Virus record (IMG/VR): IMGVR_UViG_3300036770_001519
Coordinates: 1-64,000 of that record
Strand: one strand, 5' to 3'
DNA length: 64,000 bases
Origin: a virus
Shown: piece after piece, positions 31,216 through 41,601 of the stretch
Layout of the letters: every line of letters begins with the position of its first letter
Numbering within the stretch: the stretch's first letter is position 1
Translations under genes and position numbers: made by a program
Notes under the pieces: generated by a model
What the model was told of the DNA's origin: nothing
Databases searched by the model: none
Seen by the model: only the letters and a program-made list of their open reading frames with translations

Positions 31216-32810
31216 TGCTACAAGAACGCTTTCGCATACTCGACGGCAACCGTCAGAGCAAACTTGAGAGAGCGAGATATTGTTCATCACTTACGATTCC
31301 AACCATTCTTCCACCAGAATCATGGGATGAAGGCAGAACACTGCCTCAACCATACAGTTCGGTGGCAAGCAGGGGAGTAACATCCCTTGCAAGCAGGATG
31401 CTCAGTGCATTGATCCCGCTAAACGATGCACCATTCTTCAGGTTCTCACTGAAGGATGGATCATTCGTTCCGCATGAGATCGACCAGTACCTTGAGACGC
31501 TTGCGTATCAGGTGTACAGAAAGCTGACATCAACGAATCTACGTGAGTCCGTATATCAGGCTCTACAGCATCTCATCATCACAGGCGATGTCCTTATGAT
31601 GATGGATGAAAACTATTACTTTACAAACTACAGACTGGATCAATACGTTGTACAGCGCAACGTGATGGGCGAGGTAATCGAGGTTGTACACCTTGAGTAC
31701 GAAGCCATCGATCCAGATGATATTCGGTGGGATCAATCATCCATTGAATACAGAGAGGGATTCTGCACGTACTACTGCCAGTATCTTCGTCAGGAAGATG
31801 GTACATGGTACTACCGAAAGGAACATGCCAACGGAGACTTGGTTTCCGATGGCGTGTATGTCATTCCTCCATTTGCCGTACTAAGATGGTTCAGCATTCC
31901 AGGCGAGAACTACGGCAGATCACACTGCGAGGATATCCTTGGAGATCTTCGCTCACTTGAATCATACACAAAGGCACAGATCGAAGGTCTTGCTGCAGCC
32001 AGTGCATTTTGGATTGCAATAGATCCAGGTGGCGTTACCGAAATAGATGACGTTGCGCTTATGCGTAACGGTTCATTCGTGTCGGCACGTCAGCAGGATG
32101 TGTTCACCATTTCTCCAGCGGCTACCATGAATCCCCAGATTCAAGCGGCATCTGCTGCTGTCGAGACAATGCGTAGGGAGATTGGTCAGGCGTTCCTAAT
32201 GACTGGTCAGGCACTTCCATCTGGAGACAGAGTGACGGCTACGGCTGTCAGAATGATCGGATCGGAACTTGAGACGGTTCTTGGTGGTGCGTTCAGCTCC
32301 ATTGCAAGAACACTTATGCAGCCAATCGTCAACAGATGCATTGTTCAGATGCTTGCTGACGAGCTTCTTGAGGAAGGTCTTGAGGAGCAGTTTTTTGAGG
32401 AGGACGGCACACTTACCCTACATATTATCACTGGTCTTCAGGCACTTAGCAGGGATTCAGACCTGCAGAAGCTGATGCAGCTAGGTGAGATGGTAAGAAA
32501 CCTGCCACCAGAAGCAGTATCTACATTCAAGTGGGATGCCTATGCATCTCAACTCATCACATCCCTTGGCTTCGATCCACGACAGTGGGTACGTGGCGAG
32601 GAGGAGGTGCGTGAGATGCAGCTCCAGCAACAGGCTCAGGCAGCGCAGCAAGCCACGGCACAGACCACAGCGGGGGCAATCGGCTCAAGCATGGCTCAGG
32701 CCGCAGGTAACGCAGCAAGCACTGCCCTTCAGTCTCCTGAGGTTCAGGCTCAAGCGCAGCAAGCACTTGGCAACATCGACCTATCGGCTCTAACTGGAGG
32801 AATGCAATGA
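31212..32810 (+). CDS. Portal (head-tail connector) protein, T7 gp8 type
   Basis: 532 aa, nearly the size of T7 gp8 (536). The N-terminus LDGNRQSKLERARYCSSLTIP and PQPYSSVASRGVTSLASRML, then ATAVRMIGSELETVLGGAFS, match podovirus portals; the C-terminus is Gln/Ala-rich. It forms the ring through which DNA enters and leaves. Overlaps the gene before by four bases. Confidence 0.92.
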   Translation: MMLQERFRILDGNRQSKLERARYCSSLTIPTILPPESWDEGRTLPQPYSSVASRGVTSLASRMLSALIPLNDAPFFRFSLKDGSFVPHEIDQYLETLAYQVYRKLTSTNLRESVYQALQHLIITGDVLMMMDENYYFTNYRLDQYVVQRNVMGEVIEVVHLEYEAIDPDDIRWDQSSIEYREGFCTYYCQYLRQEDGTWYYRKEHANGDLVSDGVYVIPPFAVLRWFSIPGENYGRSHCEDILGDLRSLESYTKAQIEGLAAASAFWIAIDPGGVTEIDDVALMRNGSFVSARQQDVFTISPAATMNPQIQAASAAVETMRREIGQAFLMTGQALPSGDRVTATAVRMIGSELETVLGGAFSSIARTLMQPIVNRCIVQMLADELLEEGLEEQFFEEDGTLTLHIITGLQALSRDSDLQKLMQLGEMVRNLPPEAVSTFKWDAYASQLITSLGFDPRQWVRGEEEVREMQLQQQAQAAQQATAQTTAGAIGSSMAQAAGNAASTALQSPEVQAQAQQALGNIDLSALTGGMQ

Positions 32811-33514
32811 CCTATAAGGCAGCTGGTGCAAGCAATCCAAACATAAAAAATGTAAATTCAATTACATATTGGGTTGAAACAAACGGAACAACTACCGTTA
32901 AAGTAAACCAAACCCAGTATGTGGGAAGATATCCAACACTAGATAATGCAAAAGATGCGGTAGCAGGCATCTTAATCAAGTTAGGTAACAAGGATCCAGT
33001 CACAAGATTGGCACAAATTCTAACAGTTACCAACATTATTCCTAATAATGATGTACCTATGCCTCCAGCTAATGCCGATGTTACCCCAAACGCATTAGAT
33101 TGGTATGATATTACTCATATAAGAACCTTTATACGGGATAGTCAGACTGGTGAAGATATATCACAAGAAGATTCCTTCTCAAGTTTTTTACAACAAGTAA
33201 CAGGAATAGACACGAATATTATTCTTGTTCCCACTTTTACAAGTTCAACGCTTCAACTTTGGTATAGAAAAGCAAACTTTCCATTTGCTTCTCAACAAGC
33301 ATATCCACCTAACTTAGAACCAGGCTATGTACAAATAGCATCTGGTGATCAAATTATTGTTGCTCCAAATGAGTACATTAGGTTTAAATGTTTTTTTCCA
33401 TTGCCAACAGGAAGAGTAAATCCAATTAATATTGATATTACAAACAGTTCAGATGGTAATGCACTTCTAGATACATTTACTATGGCGTATGGTCAATCTT
33501 TCACATACGTTTGA
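32807..33514 (+). CDS. AT-rich unknown protein between portal and scaffold (235 aa)
   Basis: Strikingly AT-rich compared with portal and capsid, using ATT, AAT and TTT where neighbours use ATC, AAC and TTC. Beta-rich with YWVETNGTTTVKVNQ and GDQIIVAPNEYIRFKC. The latter looks like capsid or fibre beta-sandwich repeats of surface proteins, so a head decoration or baseplate-like role is possible. T7 has no gene at this place. Probably acquired. Confidence 0.6.
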   Translation: MTYKAAGASNPNIKNVNSITYWVETNGTTTVKVNQTQYVGRYPTLDNAKDAVAGILIKLGNKDPVTRLAQILTVTNIIPNNDVPMPPANADVTPNALDWYDITHIRTFIRDSQTGEDISQEDSFSSFLQQVTGIDTNIILVPTFTSSTLQLWYRKANFPFASQQAYPPNLEPGYVQIASGDQIIVAPNEYIRFKCFFPLPTGRVNPINIDITNSSDGNALLDTFTMAYGQSFTYV

Positions 33515-33528
33515 AATTAAGGAAAAAC

Positions 33529-34428
33529 ATGTCAGACACACAAGAACCAACGACTCCACCAGTGGTGGAACAATCTGCGGTTACAGCGGATCCCGTCACT
33601 GCCCGTGAATCACAGGCTTTCGAGACTTATGTAAACGCAAACAACGTCCAGGTACCAGGAAACTTCAAGTCCGTAGGTGACTGGTTCAGCGCGCTTAAGT
33701 CAGCCCAAGGCGAATACACCAAGGCTAGACAGGAAATATCAGAACTAAAGAAGCAGATTCCACAGCAGCCAGCTGTCGAGAAGGTAGCTCAGGAGCAACC
33801 TAAGGAACAACCAGTTCCTAAGATTCCAGAGGAACTACGCATTCCTGACAAGCCAGCAGTAACGGAGCAACCTGCTACGCAAGCAGCACAAAATTTATTG
33901 ACTCAAGAAGAGTGGTCAAAATACTCGACCGAGTTCAGCGTGAACGGCAATCTTTCAGAAGAATCTCGTTCAGCGATCAAGGCAAAGTTGAATGTACCAG
34001 ACTTCGTGATCGATGATTTTATGCAGGGACAGAAGGCTCGCTTGCAGAACGCATACAACGAGGCGGCTCAGAGAGTAGGTGGCAAGGATACCCTTGCGCG
34101 TGTATTCGACTGGGCAAGCAAGAACCTGACCGCACAGGAACAGGCTAATGTAAACGCAGCGTTGGCGACACCTTCATGGGAAGTTACCTTGCTAGGACTG
34201 AAGACCAAGTATGAGTCTTCGCTGGCAAGTAAGATTACTTCTCAGGAACCAGCCAAGACTGGGGCTACAAAGGTAGGATCTTCTGTTACACAAGTTAACA
34301 ACCTACCCTATGCATCCAAGGCTGAGTTCTACACAGAGCGTTCGGATCCACGCTTTAAGAATGATCCAAAATTTAGACAAGCCGTAGAGTTACGGATGTC
34401 TAAGACAAACTTCAATAATCTAAGATAA
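33529..34428 (+). CDS. Capsid assembly (scaffolding) protein
   Basis: 299 aa from the ATG at 33529. Disordered Pro/Gln/Glu-rich N-terminal third, a helical middle (NAYNEAAQRVGGKDTLARVF) and a basic C-terminus. Acidic, directly before the major capsid gene, as T7 gp9. It should guide procapsid assembly and then leave. Confidence 0.82.
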   Translation: MSDTQEPTTPPVVEQSAVTADPVTARESQAFETYVNANNVQVPGNFKSVGDWFSALKSAQGEYTKARQEISELKKQIPQQPAVEKVAQEQPKEQPVPKIPEELRIPDKPAVTEQPATQAAQNLLTQEEWSKYSTEFSVNGNLSEESRSAIKAKLNVPDFVIDDFMQGQKARLQNAYNEAAQRVGGKDTLARVFDWASKNLTAQEQANVNAALATPSWEVTLLGLKTKYESSLASKITSQEPAKTGATKVGSSVTQVNNLPYASKAEFYTERSDPRFKNDPKFRQAVELRMSKTNFNNLR

Positions 34429-34440
34429 GGAATATAAATT

Positions 34441-35781
34441 ATGGCAGTAACAGGCGATCTAGCAGCAACAGATCTAGTTTACAGAACAGACGTAGCAGCA
34501 GGGCTTTCAGGCCCACTCGCAGGTGCAAACAAGCTTTGGCTCAGCATCTGGAGCGGTGAAACCATTCACGCTTACGACGAGTACAACATGTTTGAGTCCC
34601 TTGTTGACTCAAAGACCCTCAGCAACGGCGTTGCTATGGAGTTCCCAATCACTGGTACCGTTGCGCTAAAGACCGCATGGAACGCTGGTGTAGAGCTTGT
34701 TGGCGGCGATGCTACCTCAACCACCATCGCAGTCAAGCTTGACAAGCGTCCAATCGCAGCACACTTCGAAATCGACAATGTCGATCTCATGCAGACCCAG
34801 TGGGAGTTCCGTTCGGAGCTTGCACGTCAGGCTGGTCTAACTCTCGCCAATGCACGTGACAAGCAGATCGCTGCTTACATTGCAAGAGCAGCAGTTGAAG
34901 ACCTAACCTGGAGCGGTTCAGCTACTGCTGGTTCAACCAATCTAGCTCTCGACCCAAGAGCAATTCCAGCTGGTCCAGTATTCCTCTCAGCAAAGTTTAA
35001 GAATCTTGGCGCAACCATCAACGCTGCTGCTACTCAGGCAGAAAGATCTGAAGCAGCACTTGATGCCCTCAAGGCTTGCGAGGACTTCGTTGTATACCTC
35101 CAGACCATCAATGCACCAACCGATGGCGTATACCTTGCCGTTACCCCACGCGCATTCCAGGATATTCGCGCACTCGGTGTTGCCAGAACACATGATCAGG
35201 CAGTCAGCACCCAGCCACTCTTCGGTGGCGTTGCCGCTGCTGGTGGTCTTGGCGCAGCTCTAACTCAGGGCATGAATAACCTCACCGACTCGCTTGAGTA
35301 CATGGGCGTTCGAATCATCAAGAGCAACCACCTCCCAATCGGTGACTGGGATACCGCCGCAAAGAACATCGGTGAGGCACGTTACAACCTCGCATTCGAT
35401 GATGCTGGTGTAGTCGGTCTTCTCTTCCAGAAGAACGCAGTTGCCTCTCTCAAGCTTCAGGGTCTAAAGGTTGACACTGTTGATGACGTTCGTCGCAACA
35501 CAACCTTCACCGTTGCAAGCATGATGGCTGGTACTGGCGTTCTCCGTCCAGAGTGTGCTGCACTTCTCGTTGGTGCTACAACTGCAAACTCAGCTGCATC
35601 CTATTCCAAGGGTACTGGTAAGCTTTATGCTTCCGCAGGTACCGTACTTGCTGATGTTGATGCAGCAAACGTCGGTGGCGCAGAAGCAGCCCTTGCAAGA
35701 AACGAACTTCGCGTTCTTTTCGGCGCAAACTTCACCAGAGAAATGCTCCCAACCGTATCCGATGGCTTCCCATACGCCTAA
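34441..35781 (+). CDS. Major capsid protein
   Basis: 446 aa (T7 gp10A 345), HK97-fold podovirus type. Begins AVTGDLAATDLVYRTDV, with SIWSGETIHAYDEYNMFESL and FPITGTVALKTAWNAG as in gp10. The region of about residues 360-420 (LLVGATTANSAASYSKGTG) looks like an extra domain. Codon use is the most even of the window, as expected for the most abundant protein. Followed by a strong terminator. Confidence 0.92.
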   Translation: MAVTGDLAATDLVYRTDVAAGLSGPLAGANKLWLSIWSGETIHAYDEYNMFESLVDSKTLSNGVAMEFPITGTVALKTAWNAGVELVGGDATSTTIAVKLDKRPIAAHFEIDNVDLMQTQWEFRSELARQAGLTLANARDKQIAAYIARAAVEDLTWSGSATAGSTNLALDPRAIPAGPVFLSAKFKNLGATINAAATQAERSEAALDALKACEDFVVYLQTINAPTDGVYLAVTPRAFQDIRALGVARTHDQAVSTQPLFGGVAAAGGLGAALTQGMNNLTDSLEYMGVRIIKSNHLPIGDWDTAAKNIGEARYNLAFDDAGVVGLLFQKNAVASLKLQGLKVDTVDDVRRNTTFTVASMMAGTGVLRPECAALLVGATTANSAASYSKGTGKLYASAGTVLADVDAANVGGAEAALARNELRVLFGANFTREMLPTVSDGFPYA

Positions 35782-35895
35782 TTAAATTAGCGTTTGGGAT
35801 CGTAATTCTTTGTTTTAGTTCCACAAAGACTTTAGCCAGAAGGGTTGCGGTGATCAAACATCTCCTCCATATGCCCCAGCATGTGGTTGTATACG

Positions 35896-35928
35896 CCCAT
35901 TCCCCCTTAGTTGGGGGAGTGGGTTTTT
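35896..35928 (+). terminator. Rho-independent-type terminator after capsid
   Basis: CCCATTCCCCC pairs with GGGGGAGTGGG (11 bp, one G-U) around TTAGTT, followed by TTTTT. It sits in the 176-base gap after the capsid gene, the place of the T7 late terminator after gene 10. Partial read-through would keep tail proteins below capsid levels. Confidence 0.88.
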
Positions 35929-35957
35929 CATTTATCCCCAACAGAAAGGAATCATCT

Positions 35958-36602
35958 ATGGGATATCTATCAAAGCTTGATGCAGTTAATATGATGATGC
36001 TTAGTGCTGGGGAAAGCCTGGTGGCTGACCTACAGGAAGCATCGGGCATCGACACAGGCATAGCAGAATTCCTGCTTGACCAATACAGCATGGAGCATCA
36101 GCTCCGTGGAATCGCAGAAAACAAGATAGTCAAGAAGGTAAGACCAGACGAGAATGGTCACATTCTACTTGGCTATCCAAACAACGACTACCTTGGAGTG
36201 ATCGAAGCATCGCTGCTATCGTCCCACTACAATGAAGAGAGAATGTACATTCGCGCACGTGCAACCGAAACCAATCCACCTCGCCTATTTAATATGACAG
36301 ACGAGACAGACGTTTGGGAGGACGAGGAATACCATGTCTCCATCACGGCATTGCTTAGATGGGAACAGCTTGACACGACAACCCAACGTGCAATACTTGG
36401 AAGTGCAATGCGGAAGTACCAGCTTCTAACCCAAGGTGACAGAACACTTGATGCTGTTCTTGCTCAGGATGAAATGCTCAGTCGTATTCGTGCACGTTCA
36501 AACGACATCACGGACAAGAAGAGAAACATCCTGATGAACTCAGACGCAGCCAACAGATGGCCTTACTTTGTAAATAGAAGACTCTGGAATGGAGGCTTCT
36601 GA
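35958..36602 (+). CDS. Tail tubular protein A (T7 gp11 type)
   Basis: 214 aa from the ATG at 35958, next to GAAAGGAA; upstream starts would lie inside the terminator. LDAVNMMMLSAGES near the start and the C-terminal MNSDAANRWPYFVNRRLW match gp11-type adaptors. It joins the portal to the nozzle. The stop overlaps the next ATG. Confidence 0.85.
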   Translation: MGYLSKLDAVNMMMLSAGESLVADLQEASGIDTGIAEFLLDQYSMEHQLRGIAENKIVKKVRPDENGHILLGYPNNDYLGVIEASLLSSHYNEERMYIRARATETNPPRLFNMTDETDVWEDEEYHVSITALLRWEQLDTTTQRAILGSAMRKYQLLTQGDRTLDAVLAQDEMLSRIRARSNDITDKKRNILMNSDAANRWPYFVNRRLWNGGF

Positions 36603-39277
36603 TGGCAGACAAGCAGATAATCCCCATCTATACACTCAGCGGTGGAGTATCGCGTCAACCTGCCAGCAAGAGAACCCCATTCCAAGCCGAGAACCTAGAC
36701 AATTGTCTTGTATCTTTGGAAAGATCGGTTGAGAAAAGACCAGGATTCTCAATGCTAAGCGGCGTTGGAACCTTTGATCTTTCATTTCTTCCACTCAATG
36801 CCCAGCCATACTTCGTGTGGTACCAGCTTGACAGGGACAACCGATTTCTAATCATCCTAGACAGAGCAGCGACTTCGGCAACAGCCACGTTGTTCTACGT
36901 CCTTAAGGTTACAGCCGATGGCTGGACCGATCAGACACCAACCACACAGTGGGATCCGCTTGATCCAGTGTTGGTATGGAATGGAACTGATTCAATCTCT
37001 GGAGATGATCCAAGATGGGAGATCTACAAGACGGTTCAGGGATCAAACGACATACTCAATGACTACAATGCCAAGAAGGCACTAGGTATTGTAGATAGAA
37101 ACACAAGAAACTACATGGTGTATGGATCTGGCAAGCCACGCGAGTTGCTTAGAAACTGCCAGATCGGCACCAACATCTTCTTCCTGAATACTTCGGTCTA
37201 TGCTGGATTTACATCTGGCACAGGAGAAAAGACAGTAGGTCTTAATGGTCTTGAAACTGAGACAACCGATGACATCGGTGGCAAGATAACCTACTATACG
37301 GCTACAAGAATCATTAAGACATCTGATGGTAGGATGTATCCTCAGGGATATACCCTGCGTGATGGCGAGGAATACGATTCAGAATGGAATGCACAGTTCA
37401 TCCCAGCTGAGGATTATGTATTCGGTGATTTTGAAAAGCCATGGCTTGGTCAATCAGTCAGAAACTTTGGTGAACTTCGGTTTCCACCAGACAACAACGA
37501 CTGGCTTGCAAACAACTCAAACGCCGACATCTCTCCAATAGATGATTCGGCACGGGACATGCTAAAGATCCTATATGATCCAAGCACTCCCTTCTACAAC
37601 ACAACTACAGAGACATCTCCAGCAGATGGTCGTGGCAAAATCTACTTCTGCGATGCACCTTATCTATCTCTTGATGCTGGCTTCTACAGGATCGTGTCCT
37701 TCCCAGAGGGACAGACCTACAGCCAAGGCGCAGTAACACAAGATGGTGCTGGAAAACCATATACCCAGAAGGTACGCACACCAGACTATTGCTCGGTTCT
37801 AGACAAGAACAGAATGCCACAGCGGCTTCTCTACAGCAATGGCACATGGTCGTTCAAGCCAATCGACTGGGCACCAAGAACGGTAGGAGACAGGGTTACA
37901 AACCCAGGTCCATCTCCGTTCCTAACGCCAAGTGGAGAAGCAAGACACGTACAGCTATCGTCTCTTGCCAATTTCAGAGACAGGTTGTTCTTCTCCTCAG
38001 GAGACGTTATCTTCTCATCTCAGCTTGGCATCCTTGAGGATCTTTGGATAAAGGATCCATCAAACGTAACGGTATCGGATCCAATCGATGTCCGCGCAGC
38101 AAGCAACAGCTACGCTGAGATCACGGCAATGATTCCGTTCAACACATATCTATTCATCAACACACGTGGCGGGGTCCAGTTTGAACTTAAGGGTGAGAAC
38201 AACCTCATATCTCCGCTTACCGCAGAGATCTCAAGTACCACGTTCTACTCAACCGCAGACCTCGTAGATCCACAGACACTTGGAAGCCAGATCTATTTCT
38301 TCGACAAGGAAAGACTGTACATCTATCTTAACGAGGACAGCAGGGAATTCAACACAGCTGTTGAGCTAAGCAATACGGTTCGTGGATACCTTCCAGAAAA
38401 CTATCAGGACGTAGCCACCGCCGTAGCCCAGAACTATCTTCTTGCAGTTGACGAGGATGAAAAGAACAACATCTACGTATACTGCAATAGATTTGATGGA
38501 AACCAATTGATTCAATCATCGTTCTGGAGATATGTTCTTTCATCAAATGACGAGGTATACGGTCTTCGTGTATGGGACAACAACATGTTCGTTGTCACCA
38601 AGAGAAACAACACTGGCGGTTCAGCCTGGTATCTCATGGTAAATCATCTTGAGCAGGAATCGTTCGACATTCCAAGAATGGACGCACGTTACAAGCTTCA
38701 GATAACAAGCGAACTTGTTTCGGCACGTGCCGTAGAGACTGAGATTACTGTTCCATACATCATGCCAACAGCAGACACCTACGTGGTTCTGTCCGATGGC
38801 TTTGGTGTAAACGCTGGATCCGTATTCAAGGCAACCTACGTTCAGCCACAGGGTTCCCAGACGGTTGTAAAGATCTCTGGCATAGACCTGACCGAGCACA
38901 TCGGAAAATACATCTACATTGGAACAGCTTTCTCAATGGTTGTCGAGTTGTCACCACAATACATTCGGGACAACGGCAACAACATCATCGAAGGCAGTCT
39001 AAACCTAAAAACCCTACAGTTGCGTCATAGCCAGACGGGTTACTACAGGGTGGAGGTTACGCGAAGAGGAAGACCAAGCAAGCTTGTGTCCGAGTTCTCC
39101 GCAACCAACACCGAAAACACCGACATCTTGAACAAGGATGGAGTGTTTGTCGCAAAGATCTTCGGCTTCTCTGACGAGACAAAGGTCGAGATCATCAACG
39201 ACAAGCTCGCTCCATGCAACATCACGCAAATGGAGTTCAAGACGGTATTCAACAGAAACAACTCATCGTTGAGATAA
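36602..39277 (+). CDS. Tail tubular protein B (nozzle, T7 gp12 type)
   Basis: 891 aa (T7 gp12 794). The start IIPIYTLSGGVSRQPASKRT and ENLDNCLVSLERSVEKRPGF are hallmarks of the gp12 family, as is FRDRLFFSSGDVIFSS. Forms the end of the short tail and contacts the cell surface. Follows protein A with a one-base overlap. Confidence 0.9.
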   Translation: MADKQIIPIYTLSGGVSRQPASKRTPFQAENLDNCLVSLERSVEKRPGFSMLSGVGTFDLSFLPLNAQPYFVWYQLDRDNRFLIILDRAATSATATLFYVLKVTADGWTDQTPTTQWDPLDPVLVWNGTDSISGDDPRWEIYKTVQGSNDILNDYNAKKALGIVDRNTRNYMVYGSGKPRELLRNCQIGTNIFFLNTSVYAGFTSGTGEKTVGLNGLETETTDDIGGKITYYTATRIIKTSDGRMYPQGYTLRDGEEYDSEWNAQFIPAEDYVFGDFEKPWLGQSVRNFGELRFPPDNNDWLANNSNADISPIDDSARDMLKILYDPSTPFYNTTTETSPADGRGKIYFCDAPYLSLDAGFYRIVSFPEGQTYSQGAVTQDGAGKPYTQKVRTPDYCSVLDKNRMPQRLLYSNGTWSFKPIDWAPRTVGDRVTNPGPSPFLTPSGEARHVQLSSLANFRDRLFFSSGDVIFSSQLGILEDLWIKDPSNVTVSDPIDVRAASNSYAEITAMIPFNTYLFINTRGGVQFELKGENNLISPLTAEISSTTFYSTADLVDPQTLGSQIYFFDKERLYIYLNEDSREFNTAVELSNTVRGYLPENYQDVATAVAQNYLLAVDEDEKNNIYVYCNRFDGNQLIQSSFWRYVLSSNDEVYGLRVWDNNMFVVTKRNNTGGSAWYLMVNHLEQESFDIPRMDARYKLQITSELVSARAVETEITVPYIMPTADTYVVLSDGFGVNAGSVFKATYVQPQGSQTVVKISGIDLTEHIGKYIYIGTAFSMVVELSPQYIRDNGNNIIEGSLNLKTLQLRHSQTGYYRVEVTRRGRPSKLVSEFSATNTENTDILNKDGVFVAKIFGFSDETKVEIINDKLAPCNITQMEFKTVFNRNNSSLR

Positions 39278-39279
39278 AC

Positions 39280-40185
39280 ATGGCAACAAACCAGACTACA
39301 GTAACGGTATCAAGAGATACCACATATAGCTTGCCTATTTCATATTCCTCACTTACGATGGTGACGGGAGTTGATCAGCAGGAGCAGTTGCTTCTGTTTA
39401 GAAACGACATTGAGACAATCTATGGATCCTCGCTATCCCTTCGGGAATACAGAGGTCTTGGTCAGATCGCATCTGATTGGCTTGTCTTGGATGAGATCAA
39501 TAGAAACATTACGGCAATTAACATTCCAGCAAACGCAACGTTTGTCTTGGATAGCGGCACAGCGGTTGCCGTTCCAGCTCTTCAGGCTGGAGAATCAATC
39601 ACGGTAAAGCGGGTAAACATCGTATCCGAGCCATACGTCACGTGGACAGCTGGCTCAAAGATCACCGCAGATCAGCTTAACTTAAATACATCCCATCTTC
39701 TTGGTCTTATTCAAGAAGCAAAGAACGACATTTCAAATGCAATCCTACGAACGGATTCCGATTCAGTCGTGAATCCGCTTGAGGGTAACATTGATGCCAA
39801 CGGATTCAAGGTTACCAACCTTGCCACGCCAACGGCTAATACCGATGCAGCAACCAAGGCATATGTCGATGCGGCTATTCAGACCGCAGTCACAAGCAAG
39901 CTTGGCGTTGCAAACGGAATTGCAACACTTGATGCGGTTGGAATCCTGCAGACAAGCCAGAGATTCCTTCAGCTTGGCGTACTGCCAAGATCGTTCTTTG
40001 CACAGGGCACGGCACCAGTCCGCACCACGGCTGGTCAGGGTCTATACGGCTGGGGTTCGTTGTGGTACAACACGACAAACGGTAGACTATTTGTCTACAT
40101 CGCAGACGATAGATACGCGGGTGCAACAGAAACACAGGAAGGCGACATTGGCTATTGGGTCGATGTATCTGCCCCAGCACAATGA
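39280..40185 (+). CDS. Tail fibre protein, T7 gp17-like N-terminal part
   Basis: 301 aa from the ATG at 39280. The segment with RDTTYSLPISYSSLTMVTGV and the later NIDANGFKVTNLATPT plus DAATKAYVDAAI are the T7 fibre head domain and the coiled shaft repeat. It lacks a receptor-binding tip of its own, so later fibre genes probably attach here. Confidence 0.82.
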   Translation: MATNQTTVTVSRDTTYSLPISYSSLTMVTGVDQQEQLLLFRNDIETIYGSSLSLREYRGLGQIASDWLVLDEINRNITAINIPANATFVLDSGTAVAVPALQAGESITVKRVNIVSEPYVTWTAGSKITADQLNLNTSHLLGLIQEAKNDISNAILRTDSDSVVNPLEGNIDANGFKVTNLATPTANTDAATKAYVDAAIQTAVTSKLGVANGIATLDAVGILQTSQRFLQLGVLPRSFFAQGTAPVRTTAGQGLYGWGSLWYNTTNGRLFVYIADDRYAGATETQEGDIGYWVDVSAPAQ

Positions 40186-40193
40186 GGTAAATA

Positions 40194-41600
40194 ATGCCAA
40201 TTAACTTTCCTAATAATCCACAAAACAATGATACATATGTAGACGGAACCACAACGTGGCGTTACTCGACAGCTGATAACAGCTGGCTTGTGACAACGTT
40301 TGGAAATCCTGGTCTGCAGAACCAGACAGATCTGGATAATACACTTGTAGGTCTTAATAGAGAAAACAATCTCAACGTACAAGTACCAGCAATTGGTCTT
40401 GAGTTTGATCCTGGTGTTCGTACCCTCAAGGTACGTTCACTGGGAACACAACTTCAAAACCTGATTACGTTAGTAGATAGCACAAACAATCAGTTGAATG
40501 CTTTCAATCAAAGAGGTGTTCTATTAAAGGCTGGTATGGTCTATCACGGAGCATCTCAACCAACTGGTCTAGATGCTGCAGACGCTGGACAACTATGGTT
40601 CAACACAAGTGACAACGGTCTATATGCTTGGAGCAGTGGTGGCTGGATTCCAGCTGGTAGCGGAGTAACGCTTACCACCAACCAAGTTATCTCTGGCGCA
40701 AAGACCTTCAGCAACAATATTCTACTAAGCTCGACCGCAAGAATCCTTGGCGAAGGCGCAAGCAAGTCGATCAGTCTTGCACCAACAGATGCATCCTCAG
40801 TTGCTGCAAACGCACTGACGGTTGCATTTGACGGAGCTACGTTTGCCGTTCCTGTTACCTTGAGTGAAGTAACTGCAACAACCAAGACGGTTCTTGCAAC
40901 CCTTGCTGATAGCCAGACAATCAGCGGACTAAAGACATTCACGGCAGGAATCAAGCTTGGAGATGCAAATAGCACAAGCCGAATCTATTCCTCAAGCAGC
41001 ACTGTTGGATACGATCCAAGTGATGACATCTCAATTCAACCCAATCTTTCAACAGCTGGTAGATATATCAAGCTGTTCAAGAACTCAGATGGTATTGAGA
41101 CAAACGGAATCACCATCAGACCAAGAAACAGCGACAATCAGGGCGCACTTAACGTAGATGGCAACCAGAGAATCAACGGAAACCTCACGGTCGTTGGAAA
41201 CATCACATCTACTAATGCCATTGCAGCTGTTACAACCGTATACGGTAGCATGAATCAAAGCAACGTAAACGTTGCTCCTCTACCGCTTGGTCTTCTTACC
41301 TTTACAGTAGACACTTCTGCTCCCGCTATAAACGATAGAGGCATTCGTGTAACCAATGCCTCGGCATCGACCGTAAAGGTATATGTAAAGAGAGAGCAGG
41401 TTCAGGGTACTGCGTATGTGTATGGTATTCGATTGATTACAATCGGACCAAGTAGCAGTTATCTTCAGAAAGTTTCAAGTGGAACACCAGCAAATATAAC
41501 TGGAACAGTAACTGATTCAGCAATATCTGCAACAGGTGGTTCAATTACCCTTGCAAGCGGTTCTGATCCATGTACCTTTACCTTTACTCTGGCAGGTTAA
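40194..41600 (+). CDS. Tail fibre protein (468 aa)
   Basis: Starts with MPINFPNNPQNNDTYVDGTT, a beta motif common in short fibre and host-specificity proteins, repeated loosely near residue 120 (LWFNTSDNGLYAWSSGGW). The middle has TNQVISGAKTFSNN and DSQTISGLKTFTAGI, a fibre repeat of many phages, and the C-terminus is beta-rich. Likely part of the receptor-binding apparatus. Confidence 0.75.
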   Translation: MPINFPNNPQNNDTYVDGTTTWRYSTADNSWLVTTFGNPGLQNQTDLDNTLVGLNRENNLNVQVPAIGLEFDPGVRTLKVRSLGTQLQNLITLVDSTNNQLNAFNQRGVLLKAGMVYHGASQPTGLDAADAGQLWFNTSDNGLYAWSSGGWIPAGSGVTLTTNQVISGAKTFSNNILLSSTARILGEGASKSISLAPTDASSVAANALTVAFDGATFAVPVTLSEVTATTKTVLATLADSQTISGLKTFTAGIKLGDANSTSRIYSSSSTVGYDPSDDISIQPNLSTAGRYIKLFKNSDGIETNGITIRPRNSDNQGALNVDGNQRINGNLTVVGNITSTNAIAAVTTVYGSMNQSNVNVAPLPLGLLTFTVDTSAPAINDRGIRVTNASASTVKVYVKREQVQGTAYVYGIRLITIGPSSSYLQKVSSGTPANITGTVTDSAISATGGSITLASGSDPCTFTFTLAG

Positions 41601-41601
41601 C

